From Mycolicibacterium xanthum (lineage in GTDB: Bacteria; Actinomycetota; Actinomycetes; Mycobacteriales; Mycobacteriaceae), in contig NZ_JAIFZS010000029.1 of assembly GCF_019710635.1 (NCBI RefSeq), forward strand, positions 83,707 through 147,706: a DNA stretch of 64,000 bases, read 5' to 3'. Position numbers and translations under genes: made by a program. Below the pieces are notes generated by a model that was not told the origin of the DNA, did no database searches, and saw nothing but the letters and a program-made list of their open reading frames with translations. Positions within the stretch are counted from its first letter, which is position 1, and every line of letters begins with the position of its first letter. Shown piece by piece: positions 39,272 to 47,523 of this stretch.

Positions 39272-42112
39272 GTGGGGACCGACGCACACACACCATTGAT
39301 CTGGTGGATTCGCGGTGCTGTTGCACTGGTGTTGGCGATCGCCGTGGTCGACTGGCTGAACTGGTCGGCCGGCATAGCTCCGTTGACCTGGATCAATCCG
39401 GACTGGCCACAGATGATGCCCTGGAGTGCGGCGCTTCTTGCCGGACTGGGAGTCGCGATCCTGTTGCAGTCGGGACGACCGTCCCGCGCCCGGGTATGGG
39501 CAGGACGCTTCCTGGCGGCCTCGGCCGGCGCCGTTGCGGTGGTGTTCGCCGCGGAGTACGCGAGGGGTGTGCCGTTCGGTCTGGACCGCATTTTGTTCCC
39601 CGGTGCCGTGAGCGCACTGGAGCAAACGTGGCCCGGCCGTCCGAGCCTTCAGGCGGTGGTATCACTTCTCGCGCTAGCGGGGGCGGTCGTATTGCTGAGA
39701 CTGGAGCGTCGCTGGGCCACGACGGCCTGGCCGTTGTGCATCGCCGCTGCTTCGGCTCTGCCCCTGATCGCCCTTGTGACCGCCTTGTTCGACGCGGCCG
39801 AGATGCTGGGAGCATCGCCGTCGATCGGCATCAATGCGGCGACCGCCGCGGGGATCGTGCTGCTCGTCAATGCCGCCGTCGCTGTCCGCCCGGACCGGCA
39901 GCCGGTCGCCTGGCTGGTGGCCCGGCCCGATCGCAGGATGCTGGTGCGCCTGGTCGTGACGCTCCTTCTCGTGCCGATCTGGGTCGCCATCTGGCGGCTG
40001 GTGTTGCTGGCTTTCGGCTTGGGCGGCGACCAAGTGTGGGTGCTGTCGGTGACACTGGCCACCCTTATCCTCGGAGTCCCGTTTTTCGTGTTGAGCAAGC
40101 GTGTCCAGCGACTGATGGCCGACCAGTTGGTACAGACGCAGGAACGAGCGGAGATCGAGCGTCAGCGCGCCCAGGCGGTAGAACGGTACCGAATACTCGC
40201 CGAGAACGCCGTCGACGTCGTCGTTCACCTGCGGGACGGCCGGCCGGTGTGGGTGTCTCCGTCGATCCGAGACGCGTTCGGCTGGCCCGCCGAGCTGTGG
40301 ATCAACAGCGACTTCGTCCCCCGCATCCACCCCGACGATCTCGAGGCCGTCTTCGGCGCGCTGGCCGAGAACGCCGCGGGCAAGGCGGCCGTCGCGCGCT
40401 TTCGGGTCGCAACCGCCGACGGTGACTACCGCTGGGTCGAAGGTCACGGAAAGCCCTATTCCGACGCCGAGGGCACCACTGATGGGGTGATCGTCGCGTT
40501 GCGCAGCATCGACATGCAGGTCGAGGTGGAGCGCGAACTTCAGCAGGCACTCGACTTCGCCATCGCGCTGGCCGGGGAGAAGTCAGACTACGTGGCGACG
40601 GTCAGCCACGAGATCCGCTCACCGATTCACGCCATACTCGGCTTCGCCGAGCTGCTGGAGAATCAGCTGTCTTCCGAGGGCCGCAACGAGGCCGCGGAAT
40701 GGTCCCGCCGGGTCCGGATGGAGGCGGAACGCCTGACGCGGCTCCTCGACGATCTCCTCGACCTCGCACGCCTGGACGCCGGCAGCACGAAGCTGGCCGC
40801 CAAAACGTTCCGGCTTCGGAAGATGGTCGACGAGGTCATTCAGATGTCACGGCTGAAGGCTGAGGCGAAAGGCCTGCGGCTCGAATACTCGGTCGACCCG
40901 ACCATCTCGGACTGCCGCATCGGAGACGCCGACAGGCTCCACCAAGTGCTGCACAACCTCGTCACCAATGCCAAGAAGTTCACCCGCGAGGGCCGCATCG
41001 ACGTCGAGGTGTCGCCGGCGGGTGACGGTACCTCCGACGATCTGGTCCGTTTCGCGGTCACCGATACCGGGCCCGGCATCCCCGCCGAACAGATCGACCG
41101 CATCCTCGAGCCATTCGCGCAGGTGTGGGGTTCCGATGCAGACGCGGGCAGCGGCCTGGGGCTGGCCATTTCCGACAGGCTGGTCAAGGCGATGGGCGGC
41201 AACGGGCTCGAGATCGCCAGCCTCGAAGGTCACGGATCGACATTCCACTTCACCGTCCCGCTGCCGGAGACGGAGCCACAGGCGGCCGAACCCGGCCGCG
41301 AGATCGAACCCACCGAAACCGGCTCTCACAGAACCATCCTCGTCGTCGACGACAACGCGACGAACCGGATGCTGGTGGAGGCTCAGCTGACGAAGCTCGG
41401 ATACGCCTGCGAGTCGGCCGCCGATGGGGCCGAAGCCGTGAACCGGATTGCGTCGGGCGGTATCGATGCGGTGTTGATGGACTGCAACATGCCGGTCATG
41501 GATGGATACGAGGCGACCCGCCGCATCCGGGCCGGCGAACGCGGTACCGGCGCCCACCTCCCCATCCTCGCGCTCACCGCGTCCACGGTCGGCTCCAACC
41601 GCGACGCCTGCGAAAGAGCCGGGATGGACGGCTTTCTCGGTAAGCCGTTGCTGCTGTCGACTCTCGCCGCGGAAATCGGTCGCCTCGTCGGTGCGGCCCA
41701 GGCGGACGGCAGCGGTTCATCGGCCGAGGCCGGCAGTCCCGGTCGGACCACCGACGATGCTCCCGTACTCGACGAGGCGCGGGTCGATCGGCTGCTCGAC
41801 GAACTCGGGGCCGTCGCGCTGCGGACAGTCGTGGCCACATTCGTCGACGAAATGCCAAGGCGGCTGGAAACATTGCGTGAGATGGCGGCGAAGCTCGACG
41901 CGGACGCCGTACGCCGTAGCGCCCACGCCATACGCTCCCCCAGCGCGATGCTCGGCGCGACCGCGCTGGCCGCCGAGCTAAGAGCAATCGAGGAGTCCGC
42001 CGACCCGGTCTCCCTGGTGTCGGACAAACGACTAGACAAACTGATCGATGCCAGCATCGAAAAGTTGCGGGCCAAGCTCGGCCAACCCGTCGATCTCGGA
42101 GGAGCCCCATGA
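39272..42112 (+). CDS. Membrane hybrid sensor histidine kinase (PAS-HK-REC-HPt)
   Basis: About 946 residues. Residues 1-290 contain roughly eight hydrophobic helices (integral membrane sensor region). A PAS domain follows (YRILAENAVDVVVHLRDG, ending at RSIDMQ), then HisKA with VSHEIRSPIHAILG, an ATPase with NLVTNAKKFT, DTGPGIP and GSGLGLAIS, a receiver domain (VVDDNATNR, MDCNMPVMDG, LTAS, KPL) and a C-terminal HPt with RSAHAIRSPSAM. All phosphorelay residues are present. The GTG at 39272 has a GAGAGG 11 nt upstream; GTG 39260 is also open. The stop overlaps the H-NOX start (ATGA), tying the kinase to the gas sensor. Confidence 0.92.
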   Translation: MGTDAHTPLIWWIRGAVALVLAIAVVDWLNWSAGIAPLTWINPDWPQMMPWSAALLAGLGVAILLQSGRPSRARVWAGRFLAASAGAVAVVFAAEYARGVPFGLDRILFPGAVSALEQTWPGRPSLQAVVSLLALAGAVVLLRLERRWATTAWPLCIAAASALPLIALVTALFDAAEMLGASPSIGINAATAAGIVLLVNAAVAVRPDRQPVAWLVARPDRRMLVRLVVTLLLVPIWVAIWRLVLLAFGLGGDQVWVLSVTLATLILGVPFFVLSKRVQRLMADQLVQTQERAEIERQRAQAVERYRILAENAVDVVVHLRDGRPVWVSPSIRDAFGWPAELWINSDFVPRIHPDDLEAVFGALAENAAGKAAVARFRVATADGDYRWVEGHGKPYSDAEGTTDGVIVALRSIDMQVEVERELQQALDFAIALAGEKSDYVATVSHEIRSPIHAILGFAELLENQLSSEGRNEAAEWSRRVRMEAERLTRLLDDLLDLARLDAGSTKLAAKTFRLRKMVDEVIQMSRLKAEAKGLRLEYSVDPTISDCRIGDADRLHQVLHNLVTNAKKFTREGRIDVEVSPAGDGTSDDLVRFAVTDTGPGIPAEQIDRILEPFAQVWGSDADAGSGLGLAISDRLVKAMGGNGLEIASLEGHGSTFHFTVPLPETEPQAAEPGREIEPTETGSHRTILVVDDNATNRMLVEAQLTKLGYACESAADGAEAVNRIASGGIDAVLMDCNMPVMDGYEATRRIRAGERGTGAHLPILALTASTVGSNRDACERAGMDGFLGKPLLLSTLAAEIGRLVGAAQADGSGSSAEAGSPGRTTDDAPVLDEARVDRLLDELGAVALRTVVATFVDEMPRRLETLREMAAKLDADAVRRSAHAIRSPSAMLGATALAAELRAIEESADPVSLVSDKRLDKLIDASIEKLRAKLGQPVDLGGAP

Positions 42113-42645
42113 AAGGTGTGCTGTTCAACGCTGTCGAAGAAGCCGTGACACGCGAGTGGGGCGAGGAGATGTGGGACGACCTGCTGGTCAGCTCCGGCCT
42201 CGAGGGGGCGTACACCGTACTGGGCAACTACCCGGACGCCGAGTTGGTCGCGCTGGCCGATTCGGCAGCCGATCGGCTCAACACGTCGGTCGACGACGTC
42301 CTGCGGACGCTCGGACGGCTCACTTTCAAACCCCTGATGACTCGCTATACGAGTTCGGTCGAGGTTCCGACCTCGCTCCGCGAGTTCCTGCCGAACGTCA
42401 ACGACGTGATCCATCCGCAGGTGCTCAAGCTCTATCCAGGAGCTTCGGTGCCGCGATTCGCGCTGCGCGAGAACGGAGACGACCTCGAGCTGGACTACCT
42501 GTCGGTCCGGCGGATGTGCACGCTGGCCGAGGGGCTGGTTCTCGGGGCCGCCGATCATTACGGTGAAAACGTGGTCGTAGACCAGCCGTGCTGCAAGCAC
42601 CGGGGGGATTCGCGCTGCACCATCCGCATCAGAGGCGCGAGTTGA
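42109..42645 (+). CDS. H-NOX haem NO/O2-binding sensor
   Basis: A 178-residue stand-alone H-NOX domain with the canonical residues at canonical positions: proximal haem ligand His102 (VNDVIHPQVLKLYP), Pro115, and the haem-propionate motif Tyr130-Ser132-Arg134 (YLSVR). A Cys/His cluster near the end (Cys137, Cys161, Cys162, His164, Cys170) resembles the zinc site of bacterial H-NOX proteins. No distal-pocket Tyr typical of O2 binders is obvious, so NO is the likely ligand. Such proteins normally inhibit or activate an adjacent histidine kinase on NO binding; here both neighbours are kinase-type genes with overlapping stops and starts. Confidence 0.93.
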   Translation: MKGVLFNAVEEAVTREWGEEMWDDLLVSSGLEGAYTVLGNYPDAELVALADSAADRLNTSVDDVLRTLGRLTFKPLMTRYTSSVEVPTSLREFLPNVNDVIHPQVLKLYPGASVPRFALRENGDDLELDYLSVRRMCTLAEGLVLGAADHYGENVVVDQPCCKHRGDSRCTIRIRGAS

Positions 42646-43316
42646 GCGAGACCGCCGACCGCTCGGCGACCGAGCGGCTCGAACGTCGCCTTGCCCGCGA
42701 GAGATCGGCGCGGCTGCAGGCGGAGGCCATTGCCGAGCGGGTTGCATCCGATCGCTGGGAGCTCCGCCAACAGCTCGAGGAAAAGCTCGCGCTGCGAACA
42801 TCGGAGCTCGAGGCGGCGCGGCGGGCGGCCACCGCAGCGGTAGCCGAACGAGAGCGCTGCCTGTCGGCGGTGTCTCACGGCCTCCGGACCTCGCTAACCG
42901 CGCTGTTCTTCCTGGCCGAGTCGCTGTCAGAAGACGAGCCGATGAGCGCTCAACAGATCGGCGAATTGAGGAATCTGCTCTCGGACATGCGATCTGTCAT
43001 CGACAACACGGCGTGTCTGTTGAACACGGCGGGTACCGACTACGCGCGGGAAGACCTCGCAAGCAACGGATCCGGATTTCAGATGCCGCTGGCAGGCATC
43101 GTCTCGGCCTATGAAGGGGGTTGGCAACAGGTCGCCGCACGTTCGGGCAAGCTGTTGATTCTCGATATCGAAACCCCCGCCGGGCAGGCGTACACAGGCA
43201 CGGCGGATGATGCGAATCAGTTCGTGCTCGGGCTGATCCGCGACCGGCTGGACACCTCCGCACCGGTAGTCGAGCTCCATCTCACCGTCCGCTCCGGTGC
43301 GCTGGAGCTCAGATAG
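42642..43316 (+). CDS. Coiled-coil protein with kinase-like H-box but no ATPase domain
   Basis: A 224-residue protein from a TTG at 42642 that overlaps the H-NOX stop. Residues 8-70 are a charged coiled coil (ERRLARERSARLQAEAIAER). A histidine-kinase dimerisation helix follows, with VSHGLRTSLTALFFL (His79). The last 120 residues are short for an ATPase domain and lack N, G1 and G2 boxes. It may accept phosphate from the hybrid kinase as an HPt-like or decoy subunit, or scaffold H-NOX to the kinase. This three-gene arrangement is unusual to my knowledge. Confidence 0.75.
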   Translation: MSETADRSATERLERRLARERSARLQAEAIAERVASDRWELRQQLEEKLALRTSELEAARRAATAAVAERERCLSAVSHGLRTSLTALFFLAESLSEDEPMSAQQIGELRNLLSDMRSVIDNTACLLNTAGTDYAREDLASNGSGFQMPLAGIVSAYEGGWQQVAARSGKLLILDIETPAGQAYTGTADDANQFVLGLIRDRLDTSAPVVELHLTVRSGALELR

Positions 43317-43332
43317 AACGGTCGGGCGACCC

Positions 43333-44013
43333 TCAGCGGCCCGCGACCCGAAAGCCGACCCCTCGGACTGTCTCGATCCGACTGGTACCGCCCGCCCTGT
43401 CGATCTTCTTTCGCAGGTTGCCGATGTGTACATCGACAACATGGTCGTCTCCGAACCAGTCCGGACCCCAGATCGCGTCTCGTAGCATCTCGCGCGTGTG
43501 GACGACCTTCGGGCGTGCGGTGATCGTGTCGAGAAGGTCGAACTCCTTCTTGGTGAGCGCCACCTCTTCGCCGGCCACTGTCACCCTTCGGGCTTCTGGC
43601 TCGATCCGAAGATCCCCGAACACCCGCTCACGGACGGCGGGATCGTTCATCGGAGTTCGGGCTCGTCTACCCACGGCGCCTATTCGCGCCGACACCTCCC
43701 TGGGGTAGAAGGGTTTCGTGACGTAATCATCGGCGCCCATCGACAGCCCGACGACGCGGTCTACTTCGTGATCCTTCGAGGTCAGCATGATGACGTGGGC
43801 GTCGGAGAACGCCCGCAACTGTCTGCACACCTCCAGTCCGTCGACCTCGGGCAGGACCACGTCCAGCAGAACGATCTCCGGCTGAAACGACGAGACGAGT
43901 TCGAGGCCGACGCGTCCGTTGTCGGCAACCTCGACCTGGTGGCCGTCCTGGACCAGAACCGCCCGCAGCGTCGCCACCACTTCCGGTGAATCTTCAACGA
44001 TGAGTACCCGCAC
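43333..44013 (-). CDS. OmpR/PhoB-family response regulator
   Basis: A 226-residue regulator from a GTG near 44013 (an ATG at 44046 adds 11 residues). The receiver shows VRVLIVEDSPEVV, phospho-acceptor Asp in IVLLDVVLPEVDG, LTSKD and TKPF. The winged-helix effector has RRVTVAGEEVALTKKEFDLL and ends HIGNLRKKIDRAGGTSRIET, VRGVGFRV. It converges on the H-NOX operon (17 bp between stops), which makes it the likely output of that kinase system. OmpR-type regulators bind direct half-sites 11 bp apart, which is the spacing of the CTTGA sites found nearby. Confidence 0.93.
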   Translation of the reverse strand: MRVLIVEDSPEVVATLRAVLVQDGHQVEVADNGRVGLELVSSFQPEIVLLDVVLPEVDGLEVCRQLRAFSDAHVIMLTSKDHEVDRVVGLSMGADDYVTKPFYPREVSARIGAVGRRARTPMNDPAVRERVFGDLRIEPEARRVTVAGEEVALTKKEFDLLDTITARPKVVHTREMLRDAIWGPDWFGDDHVVDVHIGNLRKKIDRAGGTSRIETVRGVGFRVAGR

Positions 44014-44049
44014 ACTCCCAGTGTGCACTGATCGCCGGACGTTCAAGGG

Positions 44050-44187
44050 TCAATGGTGGGCGGGTCGGCGGATCGTCCCGTTCCGGGTGACTGGCGACCG
44101 CTTCTGATACACCGGTTCCGGAGCGCCCCAGGCTGATCGGCGCATCCGGCGTGTGCTGCGGAAGGTAGTCAGAAGGTTCGCGTCCAT
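44050..44187 (-). CDS. Possible small basic protein between promoter site A and the response regulator
   Basis: A 45-codon frame with ATG at 44187 and an AAGGGG ribosome-binding site about 12 nt upstream. It encodes an Arg-rich peptide (MDANLLTTFRSTRRMRRS...). It lies downstream of the predicted -10 at 44254-44259 and ahead of the response regulator gene on the same strand. It could be a real small protein or just leader; no homology is recognised. Confidence 0.35.
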   Translation of the reverse strand: MDANLLTTFRSTRRMRRSAWGAPEPVYQKRSPVTRNGTIRRPAHH

Positions 44188-44201
44188 GTCGGGATCACCC
44201 C

Positions 44202-45062
44202 TTACTGGTCGTTTCCGGTTGAACCGGTTGGCCGACCGTCGGCTTCATCACTCAAAGTAGGGAGGCAGATGCAAGGTCGACGGCTGCCAGCGGTCAAGAT
44301 CGGCTCAAGAAGCGAGTCCGGCGAGACGAGTCCGCTGGGCGGTCCGATCGCCACCCGCACCCGCAACGGACGGTGGTCGGAACCGACGTCGCCGAGCACC
44401 TCGGCGTGCTCGACCTGCAGGTCGCTGGTGACGAGCACGTGATCGATTTGGCTGTGAGGCCGGTGCGCGGGAAAGCTGCGCCCGCGCGCGGGCCGCTGCC
44501 AATTCCGGAAACTCAGTCCGGTCAGTGGGCCCCAGAGGTTGAAGTCTCCGCAGACCACCGATCTGGTGGATCCACGTAGCAGCCGGGCCAGGCGGCGGTG
44601 ATGAAGTGGTGCGAGCGGGAAATAGTGAGTCGCGTGGACCGCCGTCACCGAGATCGGCTCCGCACGCCCGGTGTTCACCCCCACACGCAGCGCAGAACGG
44701 CGTCCGGCGGCGTCCAGCGGGGTTTTGCCGATGTCGATCGGCTCCGGGTTCGTCAGCGGAATCCGGCTGGCTATCGCGACGCCCCACCACCCGGTACCGT
44801 CTGCCGGTTCCGGGCAAACATCGGGGTTCGGCGACAGGCCGGCTCGGGCCAGCCGAAGCTCCGCCAGCTGATAGCCGTCCTTGTGGAGCTCATCGATCCA
44901 TCCGCCTCCCCCATCGGGCCACCAGACCTCCTGCAGGGCGATGACGTCGGCGTCCAGGGACCTGCATGCGTCGACCACGTCGAACGGCTCGCCGTCGCTT
45001 CGTAGGCCGTAGTGCGCGTTTAGGCTCGCAATTGACACCACTTCGGGTATGCGTGCGATCAC
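44202..45062 (-). CDS. Endonuclease/exonuclease/phosphatase-family protein
   Basis: A 286-residue protein of the DNase I-like metal-dependent fold. Key pieces are SIASLNAHYG, Glu in IALQEVWWPDG, TAVHATHYFP, the catalytic VVCGDFNLWGP and the final SQIDHVLVT and GSDHRPLRV. It has no signal peptide. The last 40 residues lie beyond the domain and overlap a promoter-like repeat (site A), so the tail may be fortuitous coding. The GTG start overlaps the stop of the 52-residue ORF (GTGA). Substrate (nucleic acid, phospholipid or inositol phosphate) is unknown. Confidence 0.85.
   Translation of the reverse strand: MIARIPEVVSIASLNAHYGLRSDGEPFDVVDACRSLDADVIALQEVWWPDGGGGWIDELHKDGYQLAELRLARAGLSPNPDVCPEPADGTGWWGVAIASRIPLTNPEPIDIGKTPLDAAGRRSALRVGVNTGRAEPISVTAVHATHYFPLAPLHHRRLARLLRGSTRSVVCGDFNLWGPLTGLSFRNWQRPARGRSFPAHRPHSQIDHVLVTSDLQVEHAEVLGDVGSDHRPLRVRVAIGPPSGLVSPDSLLEPILTAGSRRPCICLPTLSDEADGRPTGSTGNDQ
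44254..44309 (-). promoter_or_regulatory. CTTGA regulon promoter, site A
   Basis: Reading the minus strand: CTTGA at 44309-44305 and 44298-44294 (11 bp apart), CTTGC at 44275-44271 (23 bp after the second), and a -10-like TACTTT at 44259-44254. It faces the small ORF and the response regulator gene. The surrounding 100 bp is clearly homologous to the region of site B. Confidence 0.65.
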
Positions 45063-45217
45063 AGCGGACGGACCAGCATGAATTCACCGGTGAACCGATT
45101 GCGCACGGCGGCGTAGTTGCCCACTCGGTGCAGTTCGCCACGCCACAGTAGTCGGTCGACCCAGTTCCCCACCGCGGCGACGCCATCATCGTGTCGGGCC
45201 TGCGTGTCCACGATCAT
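45059..45217 (-). CDS. 52-residue coupled small protein
   Basis: An intact 53-codon frame fits exactly between two genes: its ATG at 45217 overlaps the stop of the STAS gene (ATGA) and its TGA overlaps the GTG of the phosphatase-family gene (GTGA). The peptide has an acidic start (MIVDTQARHDDGVAAVGNWV) and a basic, aromatic remainder (DRLLWRGELHRVGNYAAVRN, ending MLVRPL). No membrane helix or signal is present. The perfect four-base overlaps on both sides and GC-rich third positions argue that it is translated. Family unknown. Confidence 0.7.
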   Translation of the reverse strand: MIVDTQARHDDGVAAVGNWVDRLLWRGELHRVGNYAAVRNRFTGEFMLVRPL

Positions 45218-45633
45218 CGTGCTGCGCGCCCGGTCCGAGTGCGGGCGCCCTGCCCGGGCAAATACTTCATGAACCGCGAGTTCCTGCCGGTCCGGCCGGT
45301 TGCCGGGTCAGCCGACCCAGTCTGTTTGGTCGGCAAGGAGTTCCACACGCCTCCCGGACGAAGAAACCGCCTGAGGTCGGCCTGGTCGATGGTGCAGGAC
45401 GCCGCGGAATTCTCGTCGGGCAGCAACACCCGGACCGAAAAACCGTTCCTCCTGCCACGCGTGGCGATGTTGGTGACGGCGGCCAATCCCGCCCCCGAAA
45501 GTTCCTGCACGCCCGTGAGATCGAGGATGACACTGGTGCTGCCAGCCTCGACGGCCAGCGTGAAGTTGTCCCTGAGCCTCATCGCCTCGACCGCACCGAC
45601 GACGGGTTGGGAGCTGAGGATGGTGACGCTCAC
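45214..45633 (-). CDS. STAS-domain protein (anti-anti-sigma type)
   Basis: A 139-residue protein with a STAS fold: LRDNFTLAVEAGSTSVILDL, TGVQELSGAGLAAVTNIATR with the conserved acceptor Ser, then VRVLLPDENS. A basic tail of about 40 residues follows the domain. The GTG start overlaps the stop of the second STAS gene. It probably takes part in a partner-switch or scaffolding relay; no anti-sigma kinase is adjacent. Confidence 0.82.
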   Translation of the reverse strand: MSVTILSSQPVVGAVEAMRLRDNFTLAVEAGSTSVILDLTGVQELSGAGLAAVTNIATRGRRNGFSVRVLLPDENSAASCTIDQADLRRFLRPGGVWNSLPTKQTGSADPATGRTGRNSRFMKYLPGQGARTRTGRAAR

Positions 45634-45992
45634 GCCGCACCCGCCGGGATGGGCTGTTGCTCCGCCGTCTCGATTGGGTTCAGAGCGTCGTAGCGTCCGG
45701 ACAACTCGAGAATGACGCGGGCCGCGATACTCGGCTCGGCGAGAACCATCTCACCGCCGTGGTCGATACACCGCAACCTGGCCTCGATCAGGGAGTCCAT
45801 CCCGGCCCGGTCCATGTATCGAACCACGGACGCGTCGACCACCAGCACGCTTCCCGCCGCGATCGGCAGACCGATCGACGACTCGAACTCAGCGACCTCG
45901 TGGATGTCGAAGCGATGTGGCAGAACGATATTGTGGACGCCCCTCGGGGCGGATAGCGCCGGCCGGTCGGCGACTGACATCGAAGTTGTCAT
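45630..45992 (-). CDS. STAS-domain protein
   Basis: A 120-residue STAS protein, first gene of the four-gene operon. LPHRFDIHEVAEFESSIGLP, then VLVVDASVVRYMDRAGMDSL, where the usual acceptor Ser/Thr position reads Ala-Gly (RAGMDS) with Ser two residues later, so phosphorylation may be altered. Start ATG 45992 or 45980. The promoter with CTTGA half-sites is at 46059-46114. Confidence 0.8.
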   Translation of the reverse strand: MTTSMSVADRPALSAPRGVHNIVLPHRFDIHEVAEFESSIGLPIAAGSVLVVDASVVRYMDRAGMDSLIEARLRCIDHGGEMVLAEPSIAARVILELSGRYDALNPIETAEQQPIPAGAA

Positions 45993-46058
45993 CGTGCAAA
46001 TACCTCTTGCTGCTTGCTTCCGGTTGTTTCGGTAGGCCGGTCGTCGGCCTCGCCACTC

Positions 46059-46114
46059 AACGTAGGGAGCCAGATGCAAGGCAGCAGGCTGGCAATCGTC
46101 AGGATCGTCTCAAG
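46059..46114 (-). promoter_or_regulatory. CTTGA regulon promoter, site B (STAS operon)
   Basis: Minus strand: CTTGA at 46114-46110, CCTGA at 46103-46099 (11 bp apart), CTTGC at 46080-46076 (23 bp after the second) and TACGTT at 46064-46059. The -10 is 67 bp from the first STAS start. All distances are identical to sites A and C. Confidence 0.65.
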
Positions 46115-46164
46115 AAATCACACCCCGTCGTCTTCGCGTACCCGGCCGATGCCGGGCCCCACCA

Positions 46165-46211
46165 ACCACCGATGCCACCACACCCGAGTTCGGTGTGGTG
46201 GCATCGGTGGT
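46165..46211 (-). terminator. Very strong hairpin, likely terminator of the glycosyltransferase operon
   Basis: Perfect 20-bp arms (ACCACCGATGCCACCACACC and its complement) enclose a 7-nt loop, 33 bp beyond the stop of the glycosyltransferase at 46245. No T-run follows. A second small hairpin (CCCGGC-CGAT-GCCGGG) sits at 46141-46156. Confidence 0.75.
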
Positions 46212-46244
46212 GCGTCGCCGACTGTGTGATCCGCAGACACCCGA

Positions 46245-47456
46245 TCACGCCCGGCCGGAAGCCTCCTGGAGATGTGCGAGATGCCAGTCGGCAACGTCGG
46301 CAAGCGGGATCCCGCACGCTGCGGCCCTGTTCGCCTCCCCCATCGCTATCATCCTGTCGGGTTCGTCGAGAAGAGCCTGCAGCGCCAAGGCGAGGTCCTC
46401 TGCGTCGCCCGCGTCGAAAGTGACAGCCGCGAACCCTTCCTCGCGCACGCATTCGGCCAGGTCTCCGATGTCGGGCAGCACTACCGCGCACCCGTACGAC
46501 CCGGCCTGGTGCAACACCCCCGAAGAGCCCGTCGTACTGGTGTACGGGAAGACGGCGACGTCGGCCGCGCCGAACACGCCGGGGACGTCTTCCTCGGGCA
46601 CATACCCGGTGAAACTGACGCCCGGCAGACCGCGGTACTTCTCCTTGACGCCCGCCAGATAGCCGACCGCGTTGTGACTGTCGGTGCCGGCGATGACGAC
46701 CTCGGCGTCGATCCCGCGCGAGCGCAGGATCTCATGGGCGTCGAGGAGGACCTCGACTTTCTTGTAGGTGCCCCACTTGCCGAAGGCCAGCAGCGACGGC
46801 GCGGCGTCACGCCCCCGCTCGATGGGATCCGGCTCCTCGAAGCTCCCGTGAGGTGCCAGGTAGACGTTCCTCGCGCCGTACTTCGTGCGCAGCACATCCA
46901 CGTATTGGGGCATGGTGACGCAAACCTTGTCTGCGACAAGGACCAGTCGCGTCACCAGACGACCGAGGAAGGACAGGATCCTCGTCAGCACCGGGTTCGA
47001 CGAGAACCCGGCCTGCTCGAGGTCGACGGTGTCCACCAGGTTGTGCAGCAGGACCACCGATGGCGTTCCGCTGACGCGAAGCAGCAACGGCAGCAGGAGT
47101 CCCAAGGCGGCGGCCACCTTGCCGGCCCCGAAGCTGGTGAAGTGGGCGTTCACCAGCACCACGTCTGCTCGCGACGCCCGGACCGCCCTGACGATCCTGA
47201 CCGGATTCAGCAGCGAGCCATACCGCCAGGCCGGCACCGCCCTCGCGTTCCCGGGCAGGTCGGTGATCGGAGCCGGCACGTCGTCGTGCAGGATGACCAG
47301 CTCGCCCACCTCGGGCTTCGCCCCGAGGTGGCGCGCCAGGTGATAGCCGTACTCGTTCAGGGTGGTCTGGCTCGGCGGATATGCGGTGACCAGGCCGAGT
47401 CGCAGTCCGTCAGGACCCGCGGCGGTGGTGTGGACGGCTTGTTCGATCGCTTTCAT
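46245..47456 (-). CDS. GT4-type glycosyltransferase
   Basis: A 403-residue GT-B-fold transferase from the ATG at 47456 with AGGA ribosome-binding site; an ATG at 47522, one base after the upstream stop, adds 22 residues. The N-terminal domain has LVTAYPPSQTTLNEYGYHLA; the C-terminal nucleotide-sugar domain has LLAFGKWGTYKKVEVLLDA and PYTSTTGSSGVLHQAGSYG with the later Glu region. It is cytoplasmic and membrane-associated at most. It follows a GT2 gene on the same strand, consistent with assembly of a surface polysaccharide repeat. Confidence 0.9.
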   Translation of the reverse strand: MKAIEQAVHTTAAGPDGLRLGLVTAYPPSQTTLNEYGYHLARHLGAKPEVGELVILHDDVPAPITDLPGNARAVPAWRYGSLLNPVRIVRAVRASRADVVLVNAHFTSFGAGKVAAALGLLLPLLLRVSGTPSVVLLHNLVDTVDLEQAGFSSNPVLTRILSFLGRLVTRLVLVADKVCVTMPQYVDVLRTKYGARNVYLAPHGSFEEPDPIERGRDAAPSLLAFGKWGTYKKVEVLLDAHEILRSRGIDAEVVIAGTDSHNAVGYLAGVKEKYRGLPGVSFTGYVPEEDVPGVFGAADVAVFPYTSTTGSSGVLHQAGSYGCAVVLPDIGDLAECVREEGFAAVTFDAGDAEDLALALQALLDEPDRMIAMGEANRAAACGIPLADVADWHLAHLQEASGRA

Positions 47457-47523
47457 TGTCTTCCTGGTCTCGACTGGGGTGCTACGACCCGATGAACGGT
47501 GGTTGTGCGCTGCGCCGGACATG

